A stretch of 64,000 nt of DNA from Hibiscus mutabilis. Its lineage: Eukaryota > Streptophyta > Magnoliopsida > Malvales > Malvaceae. A program made the position numbers and the translations under genes. Every line of letters starts with the position of its first letter. Positions within the stretch are counted from its first letter, which is position 1. Below the pieces are notes generated by a model. That model was given only the letters and a program-made list of their open reading frames with translations, ran no database searches and was not told the DNA's origin. Positions 12,747 through 25,163 of the stretch are shown piece after piece. Location of the stretch: contig CM033718.1 in the NCBI GenBank assembly GCA_019671005.1, positions 310,001-374,000 on the forward strand. The letters are read 5' to 3'.

Positions 12747-12936
12747 CTCAGAGACGGAGTTAGGATCAAACATTGAGAGGAGCAAAGGTTTATTAAGTTT
12801 TTAAATATAAAAATTAAGAGAGGCAAAAAAACCTATTTCACTATTATTTAAACTAAAAGGGTCATCAAATGCAATTATACTAAAAAAATTGAGAGGGGCA
12901 ATACCCCTCCTATACATAACATGGCTCTGTCCTTAT
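12747..12936. mobile_element. Probable small TIR element
   Basis: The left end CAGAGACGGAGTTAGGATC and the right end CATGGCTCTGTCCTTATG are roughly inverted copies of each other (about 10 of 14 core positions). The interior 'gaggggcaatacccctcc' is typical of a very common plant MITE group. I found no convincing target duplication. Confidence 0.35.
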
Positions 12937-13992
12937 GTCCGGTTTCACTTTGTGTGGAGATTAAATTTCAACATTTGCATTAAAAATTTTAATATCGTTC
13001 TATTGTAACAAAAAAATAAAAAGAAACAGATTCTTTATTGCCCGAAATTGTAAGACTGGGTGCAACAACTCGACCCTACATTCTCCATGATTCCTAGGAG
13101 CATACGTGCAATGCAATATCCATGGTGGTCGAGCCATTATTTCAGACATTATATATATATATATATAATTTCTAGTGTTTGGTAGGACAGATTGTGGGAC
13201 AGGGAGACCAAACATTTAATTTATGAAACGTTAAAAAGGTTTTAGTAGTGCATTTTGTGTTTAATGGTCTCACACCATCTTTCACCAGCAGCAATGCACC
13301 CACCCACTTTTACTTAATGACCCCTCTCCACATCATATCAGGTTAATTTGAGTGATATTGTATAAATCAGGTCATCCTTTTTTCAGAAAAACTCAATTTA
13401 AGTAATGAATTTTTATTTTTTTGTTTGTAATTTATTAAACAAAAAACTTTAATTTTAAAATAAACATTTATCAAATCATTTTAAAATATTTTGTATTCAT
13501 ACACGAATGATTTGGATCTGATGTTGGAAAAAAACAAACGACTTCAACAAAGTTCACGAGAGCTATTCGACACATAAATAAATTATTGGTCTTAGCTATT
13601 CAACCTTTTTTTTTTCATAAAAAAACTTCTCGATTTCCATAAAGTACGATATTCAAATTCCAACAAATTAAATTATAAATTGAACTTTTTTAATTGTTGT
13701 AAAATAGAAGGATGAAACTCATAATTAAACCATTGTTAAAAAACAACAGCATGGCTTGCATGCCGACTACAAATACATATAATGAAAATGAAAATGAGAA
13801 TAATATTGATTAATTTATTTTCTAACCCTCAGCTGGTTTTCAATTACAAAACATCATATGAAAACAACTCACCTCTTAATTAATGTTTTGGAAAGGACAA
13901 TCTGTGTTTGTGCATTCTTTTACTCTTCAAATTTCAACGAGAAAACTCGTTCAAAATAGTTTATCTTTTTGTTCTTTTGTATTTGCAAATAC

Positions 13993-14011
13993 TTTTTTTT
14001 TTTTTTTTTTT
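13993..14011. repeat. Poly-T tract (19 nt)
   Basis: Uninterrupted T run in AT-rich intergenic DNA. Could be an old retroposed poly(A) tail; no source gene seen beside it. Confidence 0.8.
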
Positions 14012-16294
14012 AAAAAATATAAATAAATGTTTGGTAAGGTTTTGACATTATAAAAAAACAAATTTTCAAACATTATATAAATACAAATTCAAAAGTAAAA
14101 GTAAGAGATCAGAATTTTCAATTTCAAATATATCAAGCTCTATCATGCATCAAAAAGCAAAAGAAAAATAAAATAATTAATTTAAAAATAACATTAATAA
14201 TAGTAAGGGTAAAATTTTGCATTATTAGTGAAAATATTTTTGTAAAATTTATTTTACACAAAAGTATATAATTTATACTAATAAAATTTTAAACTATAAA
14301 ATATATTTTAAAATCTTAAAACTTAACAACAAACACTAAAATATTAACCCTATATTCATAATAAGAATATATAATATAAACTGTAATAAATATGAAAGTA
14401 ACACATATTACTTAAATATATTTTTGTGTAACAATAAGTATATAATTTATTGACTTATTAATCTGAATAAGATACGGTAAAAAAATTATTATGTGGGTGA
14501 CATTTTTAACCTAATTTGTTCCATTCACAACATTAAAATTTAAACTCATGACTTTATGTAATGAACATAACGTACGCCTCGTCGTCTAAATCAACTAATA
14601 ACTAATTTTAAGTAATTATTTAATAATTAAAACATTGTTCCCCGTTTAATAACCATATAAAATTTGTTGTTACCAAACAAAAACGTGTTCATGTCCACAT
14701 TTTCATGGTTTCCCGTGACTTAACATAAACCCGTACTCGGTTACACGGTGGTTAAGTTCGCTACGGTTTAGTTCACCTTGAAAGTCAACCAGACAATATA
14801 AAATGTAAGAAAATATTGTCAACCAAACAAAACCTTAAAAAATGTCCATTGGGCAGAAATTTGAAAGTTTCATTTACTATTTGAAAAGTAATAACACTTA
14901 TATTTATATTTATTTATTATGATCAAAAATATATATTTATATTTATTTTATTTAAATGGCATGTTTACGATTTTATACAATTTTTAATTTTTTTGTATTC
15001 TTAATTTGATACAGTATTTATTTATTTTTAATTTTATAATAATAAATTTATATATACCTTATAAATATAACTATTCAAATTCAAGTCTTTCAAAAATACC
15101 AATAATATTTTATTTTTCACTAAGAACATTTTTTGACTTCACAATTTTTAAATTTTTTAATAGTGTTGTATGTTTTTACCGTATTCTAATTATCTTTATT
15201 AATATTAAAATTTTGATTGAGGGCATCAATGGCATTTTCATCGTCTTGTACTTCTATATAATTTTTAAATAAATAAATAAAATTCAAAAACTAAATATAT
15301 ATTTGGTAATATATATATTCAGACATAATTTTAATATATATTCAGACATAATTTTAACAAAAATCATCATAGACAAAAAGATTTATAATTTTATAAACAT
15401 TATTTTTTTAAATATTTAAGACTTTTGATCAAAATACTAAATTTTTAATAATAAAAATCATTATTATTATAATTTATTTTAGATTATTGAAATATATTTA
15501 TTTAAAAATATTTTTGAACTAAATTATCTAAATATATTTTATTTATTAAATATTTATTGAAATAACTTCCTCGAAAAATTATATTAAAGTACCCCATTTT
15601 AGACACATAGAACGAAAGCGCGACACGTCAACCGTACTTTTGAAAAGCACACCACATCAACCACCCTTTTACGTACTAAAGGATGAAAATGAAAAAATTA
15701 ACTAATTATGCTTATATAAATGAATATTAATATCTTTTTTATAATAGAGGTAAATCTCAAAATTAGTTCATAATAATATTTTTTTTCATTTTCGTCAAGA
15801 CATGATTAATTTGTCATGATTTTGATGAAGACACTTTTAATTAGACACGTCTTTCAAGTGACATTTTATGTAAGCGGTAATCGTTTTTAACTATATATAT
15901 CTTAAAAGACACTATTGACGTAACGTGCTTTTGGCTTATGTGACCGAAATAATGATATTTTCATGAATAAATTGTTGAAGGGGGTATTTCAATACAAAAC
16001 GTTTTTTATGGATATATTTGGATAAATTTGCTTAATTTTTGTTAGGATGTTGACATTGTCGCATTCAACGAAAAGGCCAAATCCAAGGGTTCTTTCAGTC
16101 AATTCAAACTCCAAATAAAAGGTTAACTAACTTTCTCATTGATCGCAGACTTTTCTTGAACCCGCGGGGTAGTCTTTCCATGGAATACCCATTAAACCAG
16201 AAAAAATCCTATATTTTTACTATTGCCATCTAAGACATTAAGGTTCTTTATGTAATTATGTTGTAAAATGTGGGTATAAACTGGAAATCATTGT

Positions 16295-16304
16295 CTATAA
16301 ATAA
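16295..16304 (+). promoter_or_regulatory. TATA box of the lipase gene
   Basis: CTATAAATAA lies about 115 bp upstream of the ATG at 16412, a normal distance for a plant core promoter with a short 5' leader. Confidence 0.5.
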
Positions 16305-16411
16305 AACCATAATCTTTCCATTTAATCCAACTTGGTCTTCACATTCGCAGTTTAGTTTATCGCCTTTTCCATTGCTTTAATTTCCTCCGTATTTTCCGGT
16401 TCAGTGAATCC

Positions 16412-17945
16412 ATGCAGATCGGCGTCGGCTCAACTCTTCCGGCTCAGAACTTGAACGTCTTTCAGACCAGGCGATCAAGTTTCAAGTGCCATAAATCACC
16501 TCTGAATCCATCTTCTCATAAGCCTGTTTCAAGTGTTTCATCTGCTGAGTCGACTCGGGAACACCTTTCCAACCTCGAAAAACTCCTCCAGAAAACAAAC
16601 CAACCCGAACCGGAACGAGTCGTAAAAGGTTCCCGCAATGGGTCGGTCGAAACCAAAGGTAGGGGTTTACTCGAAGGGCTTAATTTGTCCAGGATTTGGC
16701 CTGAGATGAAAGCCGCCGAAGAGATGTCTCCCCGCCATTTAAACCGGCTTAAGAGACTTTTATCTAAAACCATGGAGTATTCTCCGAGGAACAACCTCGG
16801 TTCTCGTTGGAGAGAGTACCACGGTTGCAATGATTGGGCCGGTTTACTAGACCCGCTCGACGAGAATCTCCGGCGAGAAGTCGTTAGGTACGGGGAATTC
16901 GTTCAAGCGGCTTACCACGGTTTTCATTCGAACCCGGCGATGTCGACCAAGGAGGCTCCGTTACCGAGACATGTGGCGTTGCCTGATAGGTCTTACAAGG
17001 TAACAAAAAGTCTTTATGCGACTTCGTCGGTCGGGTTGCCTAAATGGGTCGACGACGTGGCTCCGGATCTCGGGTGGATGACCCAAAGATCTAGTTGGAT
17101 CGGGTACGTGGCGGTTTGCGACGATACGAGGGAGATTCACCGCATGGGGAGGAGAGATATTGTTATTGCTTTACGTGGAACCGCTACGTGCCTTGAATGG
17201 GCCGAAAATCTCCGAGCCCAACTTGTTCAAATACCAGAATCCGATGACCCGACCCAAAGGGTCGAATGTGGATTCTTGAGTTTGCATAAAACACGTGGCG
17301 CTCATGTGCCGAGTTTGGCTGAATCAGTGGTCGAAGAAGTGAAAAGGTTGATGAAGAAGTACAAAGGTGAGAACCTTAGCATTACAATCACGGGACACAG
17401 CCTTGGCGCGGCGTTATCACTTTTAGTTGCCGATGAAATAAGTTCGTGTGCGTCCTGACGTGCCACCGATCGCAGTGTTTTCTTTCGGAGGACCCAAAGT
17501 TGGTAACAAAGGTTTCGTCGACAGACTCAACGAGAAAAACGTTAAAGTATTGAGAATCGTTAACAATCAAGATATGATCACTAAAGTTCCCGTTCTTCCG
17601 AATGTATGCATCGGTGAAAGATCCGAACAAGAAGAAGATAATCTTTGGACATACTCTCATGTCGGAACAGAATTAAGAGTCGACACTAAAATGTCACCTT
17701 ATATAAAACCGAACGTCGACGTGGCATGTTGTCATGATTTGGAGGCCTACTTACATTTGGTGGATGGATTCTTGTCATCAAAGTGTCCGTTTAGGTCGAA
17801 TGCAAAGAGAAGTTTAGCAAGATTGCTTCATGATCAAGGGTCAAATATGAAACAATTGTATACACACAAAGCCTTGAGCTTGAACATCGATAGGGATAGA
17901 TTTAGCTTTCCTATGGCTAGTTGTTTGCCTAGTCCATCTCAATAA
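16412..17945 (+). pseudogene. Chloroplast class-I phospholipase A1 (DAD1-like), frameshifted
   Basis: Single-exon lipase_3 family gene. Family members release fatty acids from the sn-1 position of plastid glycerolipids, some feeding jasmonate synthesis. The N-terminal 60 or so residues are Ser/Thr/Arg-rich, like a transit peptide. Then come WREYHGCNDWAGLLDPLD, DLGWMTQRSSWIGYVAVC, ALRGTATCLEWAENLRA and the nucleophile elbow ITGHSLGAALSLL. The first frame stops at 17456-17458, directly after that elbow; the next frame resumes at once (PPIAVFSFGGPKVGNKGF, NNQDMITKVP with the probable catalytic Asp, and CHDLEAYLHLVDGF in the His region) and ends at 17945. One extra base between about 17444 and 17455 explains the break. 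No other lesion is visible, so this is either a recent single-hit pseudogene or a sequence error. It resembles the Ialpha/Ibeta subgroup; I cannot choose between them. Confidence 0.8.
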
Positions 17946-18697
17946 TAGACTAAGGTTATTAATGGCAAAAAAATAACAAGAAAATGAAAAAAAAAAAATT
18001 GCACATATATAAGGGTGTCCAATATTCTTTATTTAATTTTTATATCAAATTTCATATTAATTCCCAAAGTGTATATAAAAATGTCATTCTCTAAGATAAC
18101 ACCTTGGAAAAGAATAAAAGTGAACATATGTAAATTCTCAATTTAAATTTATTTTGATTTAAATTTTACTATGTGAATCTAATTTAGATTCATTATGGTT
18201 TTGAACTATATATATTTCAATTATTAGTTGGTTGGTTTATGCATTAAAATGGTTGATTTGGGTTATAGTTATATGATCGTATTAATTATAATTATAATTT
18301 AATCTAATATTATACTTGTTGTATAATTCTTGCGGATGATATGATCGTGTAGTATTCTCTTTAGAAAAGCTCTAAATTTTTTCTTTCATTGTTTGAGGCA
18401 AGCCGTGCGTCCTTTAAAAGCTGGTCTCATTCCCAATCTTTCTCTTGTTTGTCTCTTTATCTCAGTTTCGTCTTTTCGTTTCATTTTTTTATTTTGTTTT
18501 GTTTGAATAATTCTCCTTAACGTTAGGTCTCTGATCTTGGAAGTCTTGGTTCAAGATCGAGCTCGCATGTGCGAGGAGGTTAGACCCTCCCTGTTGGCTT
18601 GAATCGTGAAGATTTGGGAGGAGATTCTCGGTGTTCTTCCGTTTTCCCTCCTTCTGGTGGCCTGCATTTTGTGTTGCGACATCTCAGTGTTGCATTC
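17946..18697. other. 3' flank of the lipase gene and 5' part of an older element
   Basis: The first 400 bp are AT-rich 3' flank. From about 18,390 base composition rises and the text reads like transcribed LINE or gene relic sequence; it appears to continue beyond the LTR element at 22,107 (see that entry). Confidence 0.35.
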
Positions 18698-19320
18698 TGT
18701 CACGGCCCAAATCTTTTGGTCCGAGACAGTTGCGCAAGGATCCGCCCAAGAGGTTCAAAGCGGATCATCGGACTTGTCAAGACCATGATCACACTTGCTC
18801 TTCGGAAATGGCAAGAGACAAGAAGTCAAACGAGGAATCTTGCCATATCAGGTGTGATCAACTAACTGAGGAAAGAAACCTACTAATTGATGTAATTAGG
18901 TAGGATTTGATATTCTTTCCTAGATTAGAGATTCTTGTAAGGATTTGGGCTAATACTGGCCATCCATGTAAATCGATCCGGACCATTGATTGAGGGGGAG
19001 CTCAACTATAAATAGAGAGCCTCCCACTCTCATTTGTATCATCCAATTCCATTCATTCTCTCATTTGAGAAGAGTAATAATACTCTGAGGCATTTACTCT
19101 AGTTCTCTTCTTGTTCTTTCAATTGTCTTTGTTGCCAAAGCTCTTCGAGCTAGTTACCTCTCGAGTGGCCAAGAGTAGCCACCATAGTTTTAAAGCTCTC
19201 TTTTGCGGGAGTACTCGCAAGGCTGGTTGAATGCTTACTTAGGCGCGAGAATCGACCGATTAACGTCAAGGGCGTCTAAGGCCGCACGGATCACTAGGGT
19301 CGAGCCCTAGCCCCGTGACA
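18698..19320 (+). repeat. 5' LTR of element 1
   Basis: 623 bp, TG...CA ends. A TATAAATA promoter box lies at 19007-19014. Compared with the 3' LTR it lacks about 43 bp after 'atcggacttg' and about 40 bp near 19,200, so the two LTRs differ mainly by two deletions and a few substitutions. Confidence 0.85.
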
Positions 19321-19322
19321 AG

Positions 19323-19334
19323 TGGTATCAGAGC
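19323..19334 (+). other. Primer binding site (initiator tRNA-Met)
   Basis: TGGTATCAGAGC begins two bases after the left LTR and is complementary to the 3' end of plant initiator methionine tRNA, the usual primer of plant LTR elements. Confidence 0.85.
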
Positions 19335-19440
19335 GAGATGATGGAGCTTGCGTTCGAGCCTTGGTGTTTCAAGTTAGCGAGGATTTGCGTTCGAGCTAGT
19401 CAGAGTGAGCAAGCTAGTTCGTGGCAAAGAAGTGACCGAG

Positions 19441-19899
19441 ATGGCATCACAATGGAGAAAAATGACAATGAACGAGGTAAAATATTTTATTGAAGATCTT
19501 GATGATAGAACATTCACTCTCAGGTCTCAGATAGAGGACTTGTCCAAGAAGGTGGATTCTTTCAAGGAAGAAATCGCCAAAGAGGCCCGAGAATCTCTCA
19601 ACTTGACGATTGAACAGATCAAACGTCATTCCGAGTGGTTATCACCGTTGATGAAAAGGGTATGTAGGCTTGAAGTATCCGAAGAGGAAGCCAAGCAAAC
19701 CCAAGGTGTTTTCGAGTCCCGCCTTAACCAAGTGGAGTCCATGGAGGGCCGGTTCAAGGACGAGACGCGAAGAGTTCTCAATGAGTTGGTGAATGTTCGA
19801 CAGAGTAATGCTTGCGAAGCCGAGGTGAAGGCTTTGCGGATCGAGGTGAATAAGCTCAAGGAAGAGCTACTCAGTTGCAAGAGTGCAATGAGTGAATGA
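19441..19899 (+). CDS. Gag-like coiled-coil ORF of element 1
   Basis: About 152 residues from the first ATG (MASQWRKM...). It is rich in Glu, Lys, Arg and Leu with heptad-like spacing (DLDDRTFTLRSQIEDLSKKV, then EVKALRIEVNKLKEELL), so a long coiled coil is likely. Element 2 has a coiled coil at the same place before its gag domain. The open frame ends before any gag core. Downstream, 19,900-20,460 is degraded; at about 20,350 a relic zinc knuckle (ECCKGPHKLRRC) has lost the two residues between its first cysteines. Confidence 0.55.
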   Translation: MASQWRKMTMNEVKYFIEDLDDRTFTLRSQIEDLSKKVDSFKEEIAKEARESLNLTIEQIKRHSEWLSPLMKRVCRLEVSEEEAKQTQGVFESRLNQVESMEGRFKDETRRVLNELVNVRQSNACEAEVKALRIEVNKLKEELLSCKSAMSE

Positions 19900-21399
19900 G
19901 GTGCGCTTGCCACCATCTTGAGGACTCGGGCACTGGGGGCGAGGCTTGCATTGGAGCAGGAGGTGCCTTTTCGGGAGGCCAATGATGCGGCCGAGTTTCT
20001 TGACCGAGCCTGGGGGAGACAAGCTAGTCGGTGCCGAGACGCCCAAGCCCACAACGAGTGGACTGTGGGAATGGTGAGGCTAAGTCCGTGCCAAAGAAGA
20101 AGAAGCGAGAGGGAGATAGTGCTACTTTGCGATGGCCCACATGTGATAAGGAGCTGTCCCGAGAAGAATCTTTTGCTGCACTTTCATTGAGATGAGCCGA
20201 AGGGGAGTAGCGCAACTTGGCGCAATTGCAGTGTCAATGAGCCAAGGGAAATCGGTGCGACTTGCCAAAGTAGTCAAGCCAAGGTGCCACGGTGCGATAG
20301 CAAGCAAACGAAAGCCGTCAAGCCGAGGGTGAAGAAGAAGCAATTGGAGTGCTGTAAGGGGCCTCACAAGTTGCGGAGATGCCCGATTCGAACCAAGGAG
20401 TCCAAGGCGAGGACAAGCCCGAGGGAAGCGAGGCTACAAAGCTTGGTTGAAGCCGTCTAGTTCTCGCCAAGGCCAAGGGAGACCGAAAGCGAGAAAAATG
20501 TGAACATGTCAAGGAAGGCTGGGAGTGTACTACGAGGATGTCGGGGAAAGAACATCGCTTTTGAGACCAATACAGCGTCGAAAGGGGCCAAGCCGAGGGA
20601 CATTGCAACCTTGGAGACATCACCTATGGGCAAGGTGGGGATCGAGCGAAGGACTTCGGGGAAGAAGTGCCAACGCAAGAGGAAGCACCGAACTTCGAGG
20701 AAGAAGGGTCGATGCAAGAAGAGTGCACCAAACTTCAAGTCAGAGGGGCGAGTGCAATGAGGGGCAATGGACCTTGGGCAAAAGGTGCCGATGCGTGCAA
20801 AGAACTTCAATGAGAGGAGGTTCGATGCAAAGGGGGCTGAGACCGTGGAGATAGAAGGGCTGACCCATTTTGGAGTAAATGCAACCGAGAGAAAGGTACA
20901 TCTCAAACACAACTCTAGTGTTTTTGAGTTTGATTTGCCGAGTTTGATGAGCGTAGGTGAGTTGGACCTAACCATCGGTGCGGGGGAGACAAAGCTTGGA
21001 AGGACCTTTGAGTTCTAAGGAGCCTTCGATGGGTGACGAGTCCGAGAGTTCGTCCGGTGTTCAATGTGGTGACACCCAAGACTTTTTGCCGCGGGATCAA
21101 GGCAAACCAAGGCTTGTGGGGAAAGCTCCTACAACGGCAATGTACCCAAGGCGTCCATAGCACGCGACATCACTTGGCGGGAAGAGCCGGAGCGGCAGTC
21201 CTTGGGGGGGGACATGAGCAAGTCGAGACATCGAGAAGCCACCAAGACGATGTGAGTAATGGTGCAGAGGATCGAGGATTCCATGGCGGCAGGAGCCGAG
21301 GTGAGCGATTCATATGGGGAACAACAGCAAGCCGAGGCAACAAGTAGCAGCATCCAATGAGGCCCTACCCGGGATCGTTCACAGGGCGTCGCCAAGTTG

Positions 21400-21411
21400 A
21401 TGGGGGGAGAA
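21400..21411 (+). other. Polypurine tract of element 1
   Basis: A purine run (GATGGGGGGAGAA) ends immediately before the 3' LTR and would prime plus-strand synthesis. Confidence 0.75.
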
Positions 21412-22106
21412 TGTCACGGCCCAAATCTTTTGGTCCGAGACAGTTGCGCAAGGATCCGCCCAAGAGGTTCAAAGCGGATCATCGGACTTGCCAAGACCAC
21501 CAGACTTGGCCCAACACTTGGAGAATGCTAGAGAGCCCGATCACACTTGCTCTTCGGAAATGGCAAGAGACAAGAAGCCAAACGAGGAATCTTGCCATAT
21601 CGGGTGTGATCAACTAACAGAAGGAAAGAAACCTACTAATTGATGTAATTAGGTAGGATTTGATATTCTTTCCTAGATTAGAGATTCTTGTAAGGATTTG
21701 GGCTAATACTGGCCATCCATGTAAATCGATCCGGACCATTGATTGAGGGGGAGCTCAACTATAAATAGAGAGCCTCTCACTCTCATTTGTATCATCCAAT
21801 TCCATTCATTCTCTCATTTGAGAAGAGTAATAATACTCTGAGGCATTTACTCTAGTTCTCCTCTTGTTCTTTCAATTGTCTTCGTTTCCAAAGCTCTTGA
21901 GCTAGTTGCCTCTCGAGTGGCCAAGAGTAGCCACCATAGTCTTAAAGCGCTCCGCATCCATCCCGGAGGGCTTGTAAGCGATTTGCCGAAAGGCGGGAGT
22001 ACTGCAAGGTGGTTGAAGGCTTACTTAGGCGCGAGAATCGACCGATTAGCGTCAAGGGCGTCTAAGGCCGCACGGATCACTAGGGTTGAGCCCTAGCCCC
22101 GTGACA
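21412..22106 (+). repeat. 3' LTR of element 1
   Basis: 695 bp, longer than the 5' LTR because it keeps two segments the 5' copy has lost. Same ends and TATAAATA box. Confidence 0.85.
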
Positions 22107-22500
22107 ATTCCCTTAGCGTCATTTTGATGGTGGCCAAAAGCTCCGATGATGGCTCTATCATGAAGGTTTATCGCTTTGTCTCAACGGACTCGATGTCTTT
22201 TTTTGTTGTGTCAGTCAGTTCGGCTCCTAGGATTACCCATCTGAGTTCAAGACTACCAAATCCTTCCCGTTTGGTGGACCTTCCGTTAATCTTAATGCTC
22301 GACGCCACCCCTCCTCTATTGGTGTTCATCACCATCTACATGCTAAACTATTCGAGCTAGGGTTTTGGTTCCTCTTGAAACCTGTTATTTTTCCTGAGCC
22401 TTCGGATATCTTTACGATTCTAAGCCTTTTCTGCCTGTTGTGGACTCTGTCCTGTGTTGTATGTTGTTCTATGAATGAAATGATCCTTTTCTCCATAAAA
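22107..22500 (+). other. Downstream half of the sequence interrupted by element 1
   Basis: Continues in composition from 18,390-18,697. It ends with 'tatgaatgaaatgatccttt' and an A-rich tail, a pattern typical of plant L1 LINE 3' ends. No domain could be read, so the LINE identity is a guess. Confidence 0.3.
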
Positions 22501-22885
22501 GAAAGGGAACTAATGAGAAGGGCTTAAAGCAACGGATAAATGGGCACTCGTAATTCATACACACACAAAAACTTATACAAAAAATAATAATTATAAAAAA
22601 TGTTTTGTTTGTTCAGATAAGGCCGATAATGATGGTAGAAAATGGATTTAAAAACATTCCTATTTTAACAAAATGTATTCATAAAATCAAATAGAATAAA
22701 AAGAATAGAAATTTAGGAGAGTATTTAAAGTAACACACAAAAGATGAGACCATAAAAAGCACGTTGAACCACTTTATCTATCGAATGACATAAAATAGGA
22801 CTAGTTTATTTTTTTGGCTACATGCAACAATTAAACACAAAAGGACAAATATCATCACATGGACCCATTAAAACTATTTTTTCTT

Positions 22886-24917
22886 TTAGGAAGAGCAACA
22901 ACCAGAGTTCTGGTTCACGGGCTGTCCTTTGAGCTGCACCGATGGAGGTCTTGAGGAGTTCACGCCTGGTTGGCTTGCCATCCTGCATACAATCAATAAA
23001 TAAATATCAACCATTACAAAAATTAATAAATCAAGTTCTACAGCAGTATAAGTAAATCGTATCTTGTGTATATATATACACATTATAGTGCACTAACAGT
23101 AAAGTTCATTTTTTAATAAGTTTTCTAACTCCATCATCAACATACACGATAAATCATATATCTATATGTGTGTGTGTGTATCTGTCACTTCATCATAAAA
23201 TATGGAAGACATCAGGTAGAGGTACCTATTCTTGATTGCACCAGCCATGGCCATGAAAGCCTCTTCTACATTAGTGGCATCCTTTGCGCTTGTTTCCAAG
23301 AAAGGAATCCCAATTTCATCTGCAAAAGCCTGTACAAAGGGGGAAAGTGAGTGAACAAAAAGCTTTGAACTTTTATCGACACCTAAAACTATATAATTAA
23401 ATTTGCAACACGTTCTTATTTGCAATCCACTTACTTTAGCTGTCTCATATGACACAACTTTGTTTGCTGTTAGGTCACACTTATTCCCAACTAAAAGTTT
23501 GTTCACATTGTCACTGGCATAGCGGTCAATTTCATTTAACCATTGCTTGACATTGTTGAAACTCTCTTGGTCCGTCACGTCATAAACAACCTGCCAAGAT
23601 TTCAAGCAGCAGAGTTTAATCCTGCATAAAGAAAATCGAGTGGCAGAAAACCAAGATAAAAAGATAGATATTGGCTTACTATGATTCCATGAGCACCACG
23701 GTAATAGCTACTAGTGATTGTCCTAAAGCGCTCTTGGCCTGCAGTGTCCCACTGCATATCCAAAGACGAGCATAAAAAGGCAATCAACAATAAACAATTA
23801 TCAAAAGAAAAGATACGGCTTTGAGTAAATAAATAGTATCATATAGTCTAAAGGAAATGTAAGAAAAAGAAAAGGATTTAACTCCTAAACAAACAATTCG
23901 GTAGACTATAACTGGGAGAATGAATGCAACACAGTTAAAGCAGACCAAACTATGTGTACACCAGATCACGGTAAGCATTCCAAATCAATAACTTTGGAAA
24001 GTCAAAACTCAACAAAGTAACAAAAGAAAAATTAGTGACTTACAATTTGGAGTTTGATGGTTTTTCCATCCTGTTCCACGGTACGTATTTTCTGCATTTT
24101 GAAACACAGATCAGAATTCAGTTTCTACTAGTATGTTTCAAATAAGCAAACCAATAGTATAAAAAAGTATTAAGACGATACTCACAAAGTCAACACCAAT
24201 GGTACTGATGTAACTGTCCAGATATGAATCATCCTGGTTTCCAAAAATTAAAGAAGAATGAGATTGGGAGGATTAATCTTGGTTGAAAAATGAAAAGATA
24301 ACAAATCGTGAAGCTAAGATCTAAAAAGATAAAAATCAAATAGGGATCAAGAACTTACAGCAAACCTCAAAAGTAGACATGATTTGCCAACACCAGAATC
24401 TCCAATAAGCAAAAGCTTAAACAGATAATCACTGCCAATAAGACAAACTAACTAAATTCAGAATATAGAATATATATCAATTGAAAGCTCGTATAGCAAT
24501 CAAGCTCCTTGTTATGACTTGCGACCATCAACAGTCGATCAAAACTCATTTGTTATTGATTTACTTCCATCTTTAAGCCTAAATTTCTTTTATGCATATT
24601 AAAATTCTCCAGAAACTGTTAACTAGCTTAAGAAATTACTTCCATAAAATCAAATATTTTAGCTACAATTATTATTCCATAGAAAATCAATAAACAGATC
24701 TGAAACAGAAATCAATCGGATCTGATTCACAAAGCAAATCAATAATCAAGATAACGAGAGAAAAGAATAATTTACAGAGTAAACAAGCAAATCCATAGAA
24801 AAATAAACTATAAAACTACTTTAATATGAATTCAAAAGGAAATTGAAAATTTAAATGTTTTTTCCTAAGATTCGGAAAAGAAAAAGGAAAAATAGGAACT
24901 TACTATTCGGGATTCAT
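22886..24917 (-). CDS. RABD2: Rab GTPase RABD2 (Rab1/YPT1 class)
   Basis: Eight exons on the minus strand: 24904-24917, 24359-24431, 24186-24233, 24044-24091, 23680-23751, 23435-23590, 23226-23329 and 22886-22982. Phases close perfectly to 203 residues, the usual length of plant RABD2 proteins. All GTP-binding motifs are present: GDSGVGKSC (P-loop), YISTIGVDF (switch I), WDTAGQERF (switch II), NKCDL and ETSAK. It ends SGCCSS, the double-cysteine geranylgeranylation site. Rab1 proteins direct ER-to-Golgi vesicle transport at the Golgi membrane. The first exon has only 14 coding bases and the start MNPEYDYLF is that of the family. The gene looks fully functional. Gene order suggests RABD2b/c, but sequence memory alone cannot settle the paralogue. 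Confidence 0.93.
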
Positions 24918-25163
24918 GATGGCGCCGAGTTAGAATAAACTGAAAACGCGAGGTGTCGGCGGAGATGACCGAGGTGACGAGTAATTGGTTGTTTGCGGTT
25001 ACATCTACCGGTGGTTTGAGATCGTCGCTGGAGAGAAAGAAAAAGGGAGGGAGATTTTGTTACCGCGAGATGGAAGGAGAATTCGAAGAAGCAAAAGATA
25101 CGTGTTCGTGTATTGTTGTCATAAATAAAAGAGCCAAAATTGTTGGAACTTTATTATATATTT

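Larger units (their letters stand above)
9828..16411. other. 6.6-kb AT-rich gene-free region
   Basis: No supportable gene. Contains another CTAAA-type degenerate array (9920-10020), an (AT)n microsatellite, a possible MITE at 12.75 kb, a poly-T run and many AT-rich chance ORFs with no family resemblance. Confidence 0.6.
18698..22106 (+). mobile_element. Non-autonomous Ty3/gypsy-related LTR retrotransposon, element 1
   Basis: 3.4 kb in total. It is bounded by two LTRs (18698-19320 and 21412-22106) with ends TGTCACGG ... CCGTGACA, flanked by the 4-bp repeat ATTC (18694-18697 and 22107-22110). A primer site follows the left LTR and a purine tract precedes the right one. The 2.1-kb interior has a gag-like coiled coil and a broken zinc knuckle, but no reverse transcriptase, RNase H or integrase. 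It is related to element 2 at 36.8 kb by LTR ends, knuckle and 3' untranslated sequence. Confidence 0.85.

Noticed and set aside
15006..15272. 88-residue Phe/Ile-rich ORF
   Set aside because: AT-rich chance ORF; composition alone mimics a membrane protein.
19626..21395. Several long minus-strand ORFs inside element 1
   Set aside because: Shadows of the GC-rich plus-strand element sequence; Ser/Arg/Leu-rich without domains.
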